DNA of 46,179 nucleotides from Phycisphaerae bacterium (GCA_017993835.1 JAGOLX010000048.1:1-46179); one strand, 5' to 3'. Shown: positions 15,199 to 23,273, numbered from the stretch's first letter. Notes: generated from the letters alone by a model not told the origin. Numbers and translations are program-made.

Positions 15199-17073
15199 AT
15201 GGTGAACCGTAAATCGGAAACTCTCGTGGTGCTGATCGTCTCGCTGGGCGCGATCGTCGTTTCGTTGCCCGCGCTGAAGATGGGATTCCTCAACGACGAC
15301 TTCATGCATCGCTCGATCCTCGCCGGGCCTTCCGAGTCGGGGGATCGTCTGGCCCAGAGGGGCCTGATGCCCCAGGGCTCCGGCCACCTGGGGTTTGCGC
15401 TGTCTCATCTGTTCGTCGCGGTACACCCGGACGAGAACCTCCAGCCGCTGAGAACCTACGGGGCTTTGCCCTGGTGGACTTGCGATGGTTTTCGCGTGGC
15501 CTTCTGGCGGCCGGTGGCGGCCTTCACGCACTGGCTGGACTATCGCCTGTTTCCCCAGTCCTGCTGGATGATGCACCTTCACAGCATTCTGTGGTTCGCT
15601 GTCGCGGTCCTGGGCGTCGCGGTCCTGTACGGGCGGATCGCCCGAATCGAGCCGTCGGGACTGGCGGCCGATTCACCGCATGTCCGGACGGCGTGGATCG
15701 GTGCTCTCGCGGCCCTCCTGTACCTCCTGGACGGCGACGGGTTCTTCCCCACCATGTGGATTGCCAACCGCAATCTCCTGATCTCGCTGTTCTTCGGGGC
15801 CATGACCCTGATCGCCCACGATCGCTGGCGGCGGGAGTCCTGGCGACCCGGCGCCGTGCTCGCGCCGGCGTGCCTGCTGGCCTCGCTGCTGGCCACGGAG
15901 GGGGGGACCGCGACCTTCGCCTACCTTTTCGCCTATGAAGTGGCGCTGGGGCGCGGGCCCGCCCGCCGGAGGGGGCTTGCCCTGGTCCCTGCGGCGGTTG
16001 TCATCGTCCTGTGGCGACTGGTCTACAACCTCCTCGGGTACGGCGCCAGCGGAGGCGGATTCTACGCCGACCCCGTCCGCGAGCCCCTCGACTACCTGGT
16101 GGCGGTCGTGCTCCGAGGTCCGTTCTTTCTCGGGGGGCAATGGACCGGCGCTCCCGCCGACCTGTACGGCTATCTTCCGCCCGCCAGCAAGTGGCTCCTG
16201 TGGCTCCTGCTGGCCGCGTTGACCGTCCTGATTTCCCTGGTGCTGATCCCCATGCTGCGGACGAACCGTCGAGCGCGATTCTGGTTGATCGGAATGTACG
16301 GGGCCGCGTTGCCGGTCTGTGCGACCGTCCCGATGGGCCGGGCGATGCTCTTCCTCGCCGTCGGGGCCTTCGGCGTCGTGGCCGAGTACCTTGTGGACTG
16401 GTGGACGGTCGATCGATGGGTGCCGTCTCGTCGCTGGATGTGGCACGTTTGCAGGACGCTCTTCGTCGTGTTCCTGCTGGCCCATCTCCCGGTGGCGCTG
16501 GCGGGACGCATCCTGGTGCCGCGTGCGACGGCCAAGATGCAGGCCAAAGTGGCACAGACTCAGGATTTCGGTCCGAACGGGATCCTGGAGGGACAGGACC
16601 TGGTCGTTGTGAACGCGCCCAACCCGATTTCGTTCCTCTACGATCCGTTTGCGCGGGCCTTGCAGGGGCAACCGCTGCCTCTCGGCGTTCGGGTCCTGGC
16701 GCCGGGTTTCAACAGCGTCGATGTAACGCGAACCGGCGAGCGACGCCTGACTGTCCGAGCGGTTTCGGACAGTCTGCTGGATTGCCAGCGCGGCAAACGC
16801 ATGGACTTCGCCTTCTTCTATCGATACCTGGGCGATGTCCGCAGTCGGGAGCATCCGCTGCACGCGGGAGATCGCATTTCGCTGCCGCGAGTGCAGGTGC
16901 AGGTCTTGCAGGTCGATAGCCGGGGATTCCCCGTCGAAGCGGCCTTCGAGTTTGACGTGCTCCTGGAGGACCCCTCCTTGAAATGGCTTGTTTGGGACTG
17001 GGATGACGATTGTTATCGGTCGTGGTCCATCCCTGCCCAGGGACAGGTCGTGCGATTGCAGGGGCCTTTCTGA
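15199..17073 (+). CDS. Polytopic membrane protein, GT-C glycosyltransferase-like
   Basis: A 624-residue membrane protein. The first helix (TLVVLIVSLGAIVVSLPAL) is followed by the short motif GFLNDDF, which resembles the FxxDD/NDDF loop-1 acidic motif of GT-C glycosyltransferases; at least nine further hydrophobic segments extend to about residue 430 (for instance LLWLLLAALTVLISLVLIPML). The last ~190 residues form a soluble domain (VVNAPNPISFLYDPFARAL ... WLVWDWDDDCYRSW) without known motifs. No named family was recognised; lipid-linked sugar transfer is an inference. Start: ATG 15199 (MVNRKSETLVV) is used, but the DNA before it (aattgtaagtcgagcatggtg) resembles dispersed repeat sequence and has no ribosome-binding site, so a slightly later start is possible. 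Confidence 0.6.
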   Translation: MVNRKSETLVVLIVSLGAIVVSLPALKMGFLNDDFMHRSILAGPSESGDRLAQRGLMPQGSGHLGFALSHLFVAVHPDENLQPLRTYGALPWWTCDGFRVAFWRPVAAFTHWLDYRLFPQSCWMMHLHSILWFAVAVLGVAVLYGRIARIEPSGLAADSPHVRTAWIGALAALLYLLDGDGFFPTMWIANRNLLISLFFGAMTLIAHDRWRRESWRPGAVLAPACLLASLLATEGGTATFAYLFAYEVALGRGPARRRGLALVPAAVVIVLWRLVYNLLGYGASGGGFYADPVREPLDYLVAVVLRGPFFLGGQWTGAPADLYGYLPPASKWLLWLLLAALTVLISLVLIPMLRTNRRARFWLIGMYGAALPVCATVPMGRAMLFLAVGAFGVVAEYLVDWWTVDRWVPSRRWMWHVCRTLFVVFLLAHLPVALAGRILVPRATAKMQAKVAQTQDFGPNGILEGQDLVVVNAPNPISFLYDPFARALQGQPLPLGVRVLAPGFNSVDVTRTGERRLTVRAVSDSLLDCQRGKRMDFAFFYRYLGDVRSREHPLHAGDRISLPRVQVQVLQVDSRGFPVEAAFEFDVLLEDPSLKWLVWDWDDDCYRSWSIPAQGQVVRLQGPF

Positions 17074-17178
17074 GGTAGGTGCGAGATTCCCCTGTGCTAT
17101 TCCGGCGTAGACACCGGGGGGGCGCCAAGTCCCACCTGAGCGAGGGAAATTGCCATTTCCCTAATTTGACGTGTGCCT

Positions 17179-17184
17179 TATAAT
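17179..17184 (+). promoter_or_regulatory. Possible -10 box upstream of the phosphatase gene
   Basis: TATAAT lies 33 bases before ATG 17218. A TTGACG at 17166-17171 is only 7 bases away, too close to be its -35 partner, so the assignment is weak. Confidence 0.25.
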
Positions 17185-17217
17185 GCCCCGGAGTTTTTGA
17201 ACGGTCGTATAGTTGCC

Positions 17218-18609
17218 ATGCAGAGTATAGAACGACAAACTGAGATCAACGAGCAAATCTACCAGCTCAGCACGCTGGTCGCGGGCGATTTCTCCCTGCA
17301 GGAGGTGCTCGACAAGCTGGCGGAGGCGGCGGTCAAGATCATCGGCGCCAAGGCCTGTTCGATTCGCCTTCTCGACGAGGAGGCCAACGACCTGCGGATG
17401 CGCAGCACGTACGGACTGAGCGAGGAGTACCGCAGCAAGGGGCCCGTGACCAAGGACGACGCGGTCATCAAGGCCGCTTTTGCGGGCGAGGCGATCGTCA
17501 TCAACGACATGCGCGTCGACGATCGGATTCAGTACAAGCAGGCGACCCTGGCGGAAGGGCTCGTCAGCCAGTTGACGGTCGCGATGCAGTTCCGAAGCAA
17601 GCCCATCGGGGTCCTGCGGATGTACAGTCCCCGCCCGGACGCCTTCACGGACAGTGATATCGTCGTGGCGCGGGCGGTGGCCTCGCAGTGCGCGGTCGCC
17701 ATTACGAACGCCAAGCTCTACAGCGAAGCGATCCAGGCCCAGCGGATCAGCGAGCAGATGCGCCTGGCGGGACTGATCCAACGCCGGATGATCCCGGAGA
17801 AGGCGCCCCAGATCAAAGGGCTGGATATTGCTGCGACCTATATCCCGTGTTTCGACGTGGGCGGCGATTTCTACGACTTCCTGCCGATCAACAAGGACCG
17901 CCTGGTCATCACGATTGCCGACGTGATCGGCAAAGGCGTCCCGGCGGCGATCATGATGAGCTGGTTCCGCGGGGCCGTCCACGCGTACACGGAGGGATTC
18001 CGCGAGGTGCTCCGCGACGTCGGCTCCCTGAGCGGCGACCTCAACAGCGGCATGCGGAGTGTCGTTCGCACCCGCAACGCGATCGAGAACTTCAACAAGA
18101 TGGCCTGCATGGAGTGCAGCGAAGGCGAGTTCATCACGCTGTACTACGCGACGATCGACGCCGCGGAGAAGACCATGACCTACTGCAACTGCGGGCACGA
18201 GCCCGCCGTGCTGATCCGCGACGGCCAAACACAAGACCTGGCTGCCGGCGGCCTGGTCCTCGGCGTGGACCCCCATGCCAAGTACGAGATCGAGACGGTC
18301 GAGCTCCGCGACGGCGATTGCCTGCTGTTCTACACCGACGGTCTCGTCGACGCGATGGATTTCAGCAACGACCTGTGGGGTCGGGATCGCATGTTGGAGG
18401 CCGCCCGGCGATTCACGGATTGTCCCGCGGACCACGTCGTACGCAATGTCCTGGGCTATCGCAGGCGATTCGTCGGCCTGGCCCGGCAGGTGGACGACAC
18501 GAGCATCGTCGTGGTGAAGGTGGGGGCGCCCCGCCGGAGCGAGGCCTGCGGCGAGTGCATGGCGGCCGAGAGCAGCGACCTCGCCGGCGAGATCACAGAG
18601 GCCCGGTAG
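17218..18609 (+). CDS. GAF-domain PP2C-type (SpoIIE-like) serine phosphatase
   Basis: A 463-residue cytoplasmic regulator. Residues about 20-165 form a GAF sensor domain (LQEVLDKLAEAAVKIIGAKACSIR ... AVASQCAVAITNAKLY). A short helical linker (QRISEQMRLAGLIQRRMIP) leads to the SpoIIE/RsbU-type PP2C domain from about residue 195, with metal-binding motifs FDVGGDFYDF and ITIADVIGKGVPAA and a late DGLVDAMD plus VDDTSIVVV. In known systems such enzymes dephosphorylate anti-anti-sigma factors to switch on stress or developmental regulons; no partner kinase or STAS protein is seen nearby. ATG 17218 is preferred to an upstream frame opening. The cytidylate kinase fusion starts five bases after the stop, so the two are probably co-transcribed. 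Confidence 0.9.
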   Translation: MQSIERQTEINEQIYQLSTLVAGDFSLQEVLDKLAEAAVKIIGAKACSIRLLDEEANDLRMRSTYGLSEEYRSKGPVTKDDAVIKAAFAGEAIVINDMRVDDRIQYKQATLAEGLVSQLTVAMQFRSKPIGVLRMYSPRPDAFTDSDIVVARAVASQCAVAITNAKLYSEAIQAQRISEQMRLAGLIQRRMIPEKAPQIKGLDIAATYIPCFDVGGDFYDFLPINKDRLVITIADVIGKGVPAAIMMSWFRGAVHAYTEGFREVLRDVGSLSGDLNSGMRSVVRTRNAIENFNKMACMECSEGEFITLYYATIDAAEKTMTYCNCGHEPAVLIRDGQTQDLAAGGLVLGVDPHAKYEIETVELRDGDCLLFYTDGLVDAMDFSNDLWGRDRMLEAARRFTDCPADHVVRNVLGYRRRFVGLARQVDDTSIVVVKVGAPRRSEACGECMAAESSDLAGEITEAR

Positions 18610-18614
18610 ACACG

Positions 18615-20024
18615 ATGGCGGAACTGATTATCACAATCGACGGTCCGGCCGGAAGCGGCAAGAGCACGATGGCCAAGCGGCTCGCCCAGCGGCTCGGCGC
18701 CACGTTTCTCGACACCGGCGCCATGTACCGGGCCATCACCCTCGCCGCGGTCCGAGACGGCGCCGACCTGACCGACGAAGGGCAACTGGTCCGGGTCGCG
18801 CAGTCGCATCGCTTCGATTTCGAGGCTTCCGGCGGCAAGATGCTCGTGCGAATCGATGGCGGCGACGTTACGGACTTGATCCGGGACCCCGAGCTGACCG
18901 CGAAGGTCCGCCATGTCGCCGGGGCGCCGCGGGTCCGCGACCAACTGGTCGCGATGCAGCGTGCGTTCGCCCAGAGGCATGACAAGATCGTCACCGAGGG
19001 TCGGGACCAGGGGACCGTGGTGTTCCCCGACGCCCGCATCAAGTTCTTCCTGACTGCGGACGCCGCCGAGCGGGCCAGGAGACGTGCGGAAGAACTCCAG
19101 GCCAAGGGCGCCGAGGTCAATCTCGACGAGATCCGGCAGGCCATCGAAGCGAGGGACAAGAGCGACGAGAGCCGCGCCGTGGGACCGCTCAAGGCGGCGC
19201 CGGACGCTGTGAAGATCGACTCGACAGGCCTGAGCATCGAAGAGGCCGGTGAGCGGATCTGCCGCTGTGCTGAGGATCTACTGCGTCCTGCGGCCCCTGT
19301 GTCCGCCAAGCCTCCGGAGCAGAGCGTCGAGCGAGCGGTCGGCCAGGACAGGCGCCACGAGTCTCTCCAGGTCCCGCGCTCGCCGGCGGCCTGGTATTGG
19401 GTTGCCCGGTCGATGTGTCGGGTCTTTTGCGCGATCTTCTTTCGCTATCGCGCCTATGGCCGCGAGAATCTCCCTCGCACCGGTCCCTTCATCCTGGCGG
19501 GCAATCACCAGAGCTTCCTGGACCCGGTCTTCTGCGGCGTTGCGGTGAAGCGGCACGTGACCTACATGGCCCGCGACACGCTCTTCAAGCACTGGTTCTT
19601 CGGCAGGCTGATTGCCTCGGTGAACGCCATCCCGCTGAGCCGGGACAAGGCGGACATCGCGGTGATGCGACTGGTGATCGACCGGCTCCGCCAGGGCGCC
19701 GCGGTGTGCCTCTATCCCGAAGGCACGCGGACCTCGGATGGGCGGATCGCTGCGTTCAAGCCGGGCTTCGGCCTGCTGTGTCGCCGGTCGAAGGCGACGG
19801 TCGTGCCTGTGTTGATCGATGGCGCGTTCGAGTGCTGGCCGCGACACAAGAAGCTCTTCTCCCCCGGCTCCATCACAGTCCAGTTCGGCAAGCCGCTGCC
19901 GCCCGAGCAGGTCGCCACCATGAACAACGAGCAACTCGCCGACGCGGTCACGCACATCCTCCGCGAAATGCAGCGCGAGGTCCGCCTCAAGCAGAGCAAG
20001 CAGCCGTACAATTACGAGGGATGA
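18615..20024 (+). CDS. cmk-plsC: Cytidylate kinase fused to 1-acyl-glycerol-3-phosphate acyltransferase
   Basis: One 469-residue reading frame with two enzymes. Residues 1-~222 are a complete CMP kinase: P-loop GPAGSGKST (10-18), LDTGAMYRAIT, EGRDQGTVVFPDA and the helical end IEARDKSDESRAVGPLK. This makes CDP for nucleotide and phospholipid synthesis. After a linker (~225-255) comes a complete PlsC domain: motif I N-H298-QSFL-D303 (HX4D), motif III E369-G-T-R372, and VVPVLIDGA. It transfers the second acyl chain in phosphatidic acid synthesis. No stop or frameshift separates them. The two activities both feed CDP-diacylglycerol formation, which gives the fusion a metabolic logic. An open frame continues upstream to 17688, but the ATG 18615 starts the conserved kinase exactly. 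Confidence 0.93.
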   Translation: MAELIITIDGPAGSGKSTMAKRLAQRLGATFLDTGAMYRAITLAAVRDGADLTDEGQLVRVAQSHRFDFEASGGKMLVRIDGGDVTDLIRDPELTAKVRHVAGAPRVRDQLVAMQRAFAQRHDKIVTEGRDQGTVVFPDARIKFFLTADAAERARRRAEELQAKGAEVNLDEIRQAIEARDKSDESRAVGPLKAAPDAVKIDSTGLSIEEAGERICRCAEDLLRPAAPVSAKPPEQSVERAVGQDRRHESLQVPRSPAAWYWVARSMCRVFCAIFFRYRAYGRENLPRTGPFILAGNHQSFLDPVFCGVAVKRHVTYMARDTLFKHWFFGRLIASVNAIPLSRDKADIAVMRLVIDRLRQGAAVCLYPEGTRTSDGRIAAFKPGFGLLCRRSKATVVPVLIDGAFECWPRHKKLFSPGSITVQFGKPLPPEQVATMNNEQLADAVTHILREMQREVRLKQSKQPYNYEG

Positions 20025-20070
20025 TCCAGACACGGGGTCACATGGAATGAATGCGAGTTTTCGTTCTTGT

Positions 20071-20092
20071 CATTCCCGCGGATGCGGGAATC
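20071..20092. repeat. Single REP-like palindrome
   Basis: CATTCCCGCGGATGCGGGAATC lies between the acyltransferase stop and the kinase start. It shares its arms with the larger elements elsewhere in the window. Confidence 0.65.
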
Positions 20093-20119
20093 CAGTTCCT
20101 TCTACGGAGTCGTGAGGGC

Positions 20120-20644
20120 ATGAGACGCGGCAAGAAGATCGTGATTATCGCCGGCCCGAACGGAGCAGGGAAGACTACCTTCGCCCGGGAGTTTCTGCCG
20201 CAGGAGGCTGGCTGCCCAGACTTCATCAATGTAGATTTGATCGCAGCGGGTCTGTCGCCATTCGATCCCGACCGGGCGGCGCTCCGGGCGGGTCGGATCA
20301 TGCTTGAAGAGATCAAGCGTCGCGTGCTCACAGGCGAGAGCTTCGCCTTCGAAACAACGCTGTCTGGCCACAACTACGCGAGAGCCATTCCCCGCTGGCG
20401 GGAGGCCGGATACCATGTGAAACTGATCTTTCTCAGCCTGCCTACGGCGGATGTGGCCGTAGCCAGAGTCGCAGCGCGAGTGTCCCAAGGCGGGCACAGT
20501 ATACCCGAGGAGGTCATTCGCCGACGGTTTGACGCAGGCCTGCGGAACTTTGGGAGATTGTACCGAATGCTGGTAGACACCTGGGTCATATACGAGAATT
20601 CCGGGTCGATGCCGGTGCCTGTTGCATCAGGAGATAACAAGTGA
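20120..20644 (+). CDS. Zeta-toxin/AAA-type P-loop kinase
   Basis: A 174-residue P-loop protein of the zeta-toxin-like group. It shows Walker A GPNGAGKTT (12-20), the FINVDLIAAGLSP motif that follows in these proteins, a typical 'FETTLSGHNY' segment, and REAGYHVKLIFLSLP leading to RVAARVSQGGHSIPEEVIRRRF. The fold phosphorylates small molecules; classical zeta toxins phosphorylate UDP-N-acetylglucosamine, but chromosomal relatives such as this are largely uncharacterised. ATG 20120 is used; the frame upstream runs through a REP palindrome (VIPADAGIQ), an artefact. The stop TGA overlaps the GTG start of a 59-residue gene by four bases, which indicates coupled translation and suggests a two-gene toxin/partner unit. 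Confidence 0.8.
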   Translation: MRRGKKIVIIAGPNGAGKTTFAREFLPQEAGCPDFINVDLIAAGLSPFDPDRAALRAGRIMLEEIKRRVLTGESFAFETTLSGHNYARAIPRWREAGYHVKLIFLSLPTADVAVARVAARVSQGGHSIPEEVIRRRFDAGLRNFGRLYRMLVDTWVIYENSGSMPVPVASGDNK

Positions 20645-20820
20645 AGAAGAAATCGATGAGATCAAAAGACCCAGATATCATCGCTTCGTACACGGCGCTG
20701 CGTCGGGCAGCCAAGCGAGCTTTGCAGATCGGACTCGAAACAGGTACCCCGGTGTACGTGCTGGAAGACGGCAGGATTGTCGATTTGACCAAGCGATGCC
20801 GGCGCCAGCTCAGGAAGTGA
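20641..20820 (+). CDS. 59-residue partner of the zeta-like kinase
   Basis: A short gene starting at GTG within a GTGA overlap with the kinase stop. The product is basic and helical at first (MKKKSMRSKDPDIIASYTAL, then RRAAKRALQIGLETG) and ends with a beta-like segment TPVYVLEDGRIVDLTK. Small proteins with this 'TPVYVxxDGxIVDL' ending are commonly found beside zeta-like kinases; an antitoxin or modulator role is inferred from the arrangement only. The overlap, reading-frame quality and small size support a real gene. Confidence 0.65.
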   Translation: MKKKSMRSKDPDIIASYTALRRAAKRALQIGLETGTPVYVLEDGRIVDLTKRCRRQLRK

Positions 20821-20884
20821 GGTGATGTACCTCGCACGTCGCCATTGTTTGATCTGAATTCCGGATACGAGTACTCGACATCGC

Positions 20885-22198
20885 TCACATTTCCAGGAGC
20901 CAGGATCTGCCTTGTTTCCGAACGCCGGACTTCATCATGCTGAGGAACCGGGATCGGAGCAGATCGCTCATCATTGTCTGCTTCACGGACGGTATGCGCA
21001 GAAAACCGCCGACGAGAGCTCGCAGGAAACGGTGCGTGATTCGGTTTGGATTGCTGAAGAGCTGATTTTGCAGCGTCCCTCTCTCGAGGCTTGCCAGGAT
21101 GATTCGTTCGAACACCGTCTCAGGGTGAAGTACGCGCTGCCTCCTCTTAACCTGGCGGATCGCAGCACGGGGGCACCTCAGCACGCAGACGCCACACCCC
21201 AGACAGATCAACGTGTTCAGCCTTGCCTTCCGGGCGTCGTTCGTGGGGGATACCGCGCTCGCGGCCATCTCGATGGCGTGGATGGGACAAGCCTCTGCGC
21301 ACTTGCCGCACCCGGCACACCGCTCCTCATCGATCGATGGGACATAGGTGGATGTGACAATTGTATTGGCGTATCCGTGCTGCGTGATGCCGAGCATCAG
21401 GTTGCAGCAGCAACCGCAACAATGGCAGATAAACGTCACGTTCCTCTGGACGTTGTCGGCTGTCATCGCCAGCCTGAGCTCCCTTGAGCGGGCGTTGTTC
21501 TCCTTCATCTCGGATTTCGTTACTTCCCTGGCCATGCCGTGGCGAATCATTACCTCGGCGCTATGCCCAAAGGAGGAGCACGTCTCCAGCGGCGTCTCGC
21601 AACGTTTCTGACCGGTGTGAAGCTTCTCATGCCGGCAGGAGCAAATGCCGATGGCGCACTTACTCGATGTCTCCACGATCTCGTCGGCCCGTTCGTAGTC
21701 TAGGATCTCGACGTGCTCCGTTTCTGCGATCGTCGCCTCGTGCGGCAGCGCCCTGGCAATCGACACTCTCTCGCCATGGGCGAAGTTGGCCGCATAGAAC
21801 GTGTCGTCACCGTGCATGTAGTTGTGGAACAGCCGTGCCCACTCGGCGTATCGGACCTGGCCCCTGGTGCGCATCATGGTCATCTCGAAAATCCCGACCG
21901 CAAGGGGCGCGATCGCATACTGGTAACGGTCCTCGATCCAGAGGTCGAAGACCAGTCCTTTCTCGCACAACCCATCAACGGTCGCATGCAGGTCCACCGG
22001 GTCGCCCTTCGTGCATCCCAGGATTTCCTCGAAACTGGACGGGCCGTATGGCATCTGCACGAGGATCTCGGCCTCACGTGGGGTGTAGAGTTCTTTCAGG
22101 ATCTCGTACAGCGCTTGATTCCATGGCACGCGCGCTGTGAGCCCGTCAACCTTCCTGCCCAGTCTCCGATAGATCTCCTTGCCGCCGCAATGAGCCAT
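20885..22198 (-). CDS. 4Fe-4S dicluster protein with Cys-rich centre and winged-helix-like N-terminus
   Basis: A 437-residue iron-sulfur protein without signal peptide. The strong site AAGGAGGTG lies two bases before ATG 22198. Residues about 30-120 look like a winged-helix or sensor region (EILKELYTPREAEILVQMPYG; EEILGCTKGD). The middle has scattered Cys (CAIGICSCRHEK; CETPLETCSSFG) and CHCCGCCCNLM near residue 262. Two ferredoxin motifs follow: CAGCGKCAEACP (~296) and CLGCGVCVLRCP (~336). The C-terminal ~85 residues are helical and basic. Similar proteins in anaerobes have been described only as 4Fe-4S binding proteins; electron transfer or a redox sensor are both possible. It stands alone; the cyclotransferase gene downstream of its start region is in the same direction but 75 bases away with its own promoter. 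Confidence 0.75.
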   Translation of the reverse strand: MAHCGGKEIYRRLGRKVDGLTARVPWNQALYEILKELYTPREAEILVQMPYGPSSFEEILGCTKGDPVDLHATVDGLCEKGLVFDLWIEDRYQYAIAPLAVGIFEMTMMRTRGQVRYAEWARLFHNYMHGDDTFYAANFAHGERVSIARALPHEATIAETEHVEILDYERADEIVETSSKCAIGICSCRHEKLHTGQKRCETPLETCSSFGHSAEVMIRHGMAREVTKSEMKENNARSRELRLAMTADNVQRNVTFICHCCGCCCNLMLGITQHGYANTIVTSTYVPSIDEERCAGCGKCAEACPIHAIEMAASAVSPTNDARKARLNTLICLGCGVCVLRCPRAAIRQVKRRQRVLHPETVFERIILASLERGTLQNQLFSNPNRITHRFLRALVGGFLRIPSVKQTMMSDLLRSRFLSMMKSGVRKQGRSWLLEM

Positions 22199-22273
22199 AC
22201 CACCTCCTTGAGGAAGGTCCGTCCCAGCTCCGGAACACCCCGATCCTACTCGCGATCTTACCGCTACTGCACC

Positions 22274-23209
22274 CTACTGTGAATAGGTGAGTTCGATCTC
22301 ATAGACCTTGGGCCAGAGCTTGCCTGTGACGAGGAGGTGTTTGGTTTCGGGGATCCAGGCGATGCCGTTGAGGACGTTCTCGGAGTCTTCCGGACGGGGG
22401 TAGAGCCTCGAGAGGTCGAGCCGGCCGGTGACGCGGCCGGTCTTGGGATCGATGACGACGATCATGTCGGTCGGCCAGACATTGGCGAAGACCTGTGGCC
22501 CAGCCTCGAAGCCCTGTGGCCCAGCCGCCCCCGGCTGGGAATCGATCACCCCCGAGGGCGGGGGTGCCACATATTCATCGATCACCCCCGAGGGCGGGGA
22601 TGCCACATACTCCAGCTCGTTCAGGCCTCGGACAGGCCGGCCTTGGTCGCGGACCTCGATCCGCCCGGTCTCGACGAACGTGTTCGGGTCGAGGAACCGC
22701 AAGGTCGCAGTGCCGTCGCTGTAGATCAGACGCTTGCCGTCGTGCGTGATGCCCCAGCCTTCGGTCGGATAGGTGAACTGCTTGAGCAGGGTGAACGTGT
22801 CCTTCTTGTACACAAAACCGACGTTGTCCTGCCATGTGAGCTGGATGATCTTGTCCTGGAAGAGGGTGATCCCCTCGCCGAAATGCCTCCTGGCGAGATA
22901 CGTGGTCTTGATGGCTTTGCCCGTCTTCAAGTCCCGCTTGGCGAGCATGGATCGGCCGTAAAGGCCCGTCCCCTCGTAGAGAATCCCGTTCTCGTAGACG
23001 AGCCCCTGGGTGAAGGACCGGCGGTCGTGCGGATAGGACTGGACGACTTTGTAGCCGTAGCGAATGACCGCCGGCGGCTCCGCGGCTCGGGCGAGTGGGC
23101 ACGCGACGCTCGACAGCCACGCCAGGCCAAACGCCAACAGAAGCCCCAGCCCGGTGACTCTTCGTCGCCGCGTGGTTTCACGACCCAACTGTTGCACTGC
23201 CGCACCCAT
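22274..23209 (-). CDS. Glutaminyl-peptide cyclotransferase (glutamine cyclotransferase family) with a repeat-encoded insertion
   Basis: A 311-residue exported five-bladed propeller enzyme that cyclises N-terminal Gln to pyroglutamate (PF05096-like). Visible hallmarks: FTQGLVYENGILYEGTGLYG near residue 65, LKQFTYPTEGWGITHDGKRLIYSDGT, and NVWPTDMIVVIDPKTGRV followed by LNGIAWIPETKHLLVTGK. ATG 23209 opens a signal peptide (LGLLLAFGLAWLSSVAC). About 40 residues (199-239, including two copies of PPPSGVID/PPSGVID and SQPGAAGPQGFEAGPQ) interrupt the conserved run between LNELEYV and VFANVWPTDM. They are encoded by the GC palindromic repeat at 22494-22614, so a repeat has inserted in frame. No ribosome-binding site is seen; the promoter lies so close that the message is probably leaderless. 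Confidence 0.85.
   Translation of the reverse strand: MGAAVQQLGRETTRRRRVTGLGLLLAFGLAWLSSVACPLARAAEPPAVIRYGYKVVQSYPHDRRSFTQGLVYENGILYEGTGLYGRSMLAKRDLKTGKAIKTTYLARRHFGEGITLFQDKIIQLTWQDNVGFVYKKDTFTLLKQFTYPTEGWGITHDGKRLIYSDGTATLRFLDPNTFVETGRIEVRDQGRPVRGLNELEYVASPPSGVIDEYVAPPPSGVIDSQPGAAGPQGFEAGPQVFANVWPTDMIVVIDPKTGRVTGRLDLSRLYPRPEDSENVLNGIAWIPETKHLLVTGKLWPKVYEIELTYSQ
22494..22614. repeat. GC-rich palindromic repeat inserted inside the cyclotransferase gene
   Basis: It contains two tandem 36-base units (22543-22578 and 22579-22614), each with CACCCCCGAGGGCGGGGGTG-like palindromes, preceded by CCTGTGGCCCAGCC twice (22494-22507, 22513-22526) and GCCCCCGGCTGGG. The same blocks occur at 33594-33677 in the opposite orientation. 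Length stays a multiple of three, so the gene remains open. Confidence 0.8.
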
Positions 23210-23217
23210 ATCTGGTG

Positions 23218-23247
23218 ATTATACGAGTCTGGCGGCTCGACGGTCAA
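23218..23247 (-). promoter_or_regulatory. Strong promoter, leaderless start of the cyclotransferase gene
   Basis: On the minus strand TTGACC (23247-23242) and TATAAT (23223-23218) are separated by 18 bases. TATAAT ends eight bases before ATG 23209, so transcription would begin about one to three bases before the start codon. Confidence 0.65.
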
Positions 23248-23273
23248 TGCCGCCGGGGCGGGTGCAGGGCAAA

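Noticed and set aside
15673-16863. Long minus-strand frame within the GT-C-like gene, and similar long frames opposite 17.2-18.4, 25.5-27.1, 29.0-30.7, 39.4-40.8, 40.8-42.1 and 42.2-44.3 kb
   Set aside because: High GC content opens antisense frames; their products are Arg/Pro/Val/Asp-rich without domains.
17166-17184. TTGACG/TATAAT as a promoter pair before the phosphatase gene
   Set aside because: Only 7 bases separate the boxes, too few for a sigma-70 promoter; at most the TATAAT alone is meaningful.
17688-18614. Upstream extension of the cytidylate kinase frame
   Set aside because: It overlaps the GAF-PP2C gene in another frame and is Arg/Gly-rich; the kinase starts exactly at ATG 18615.
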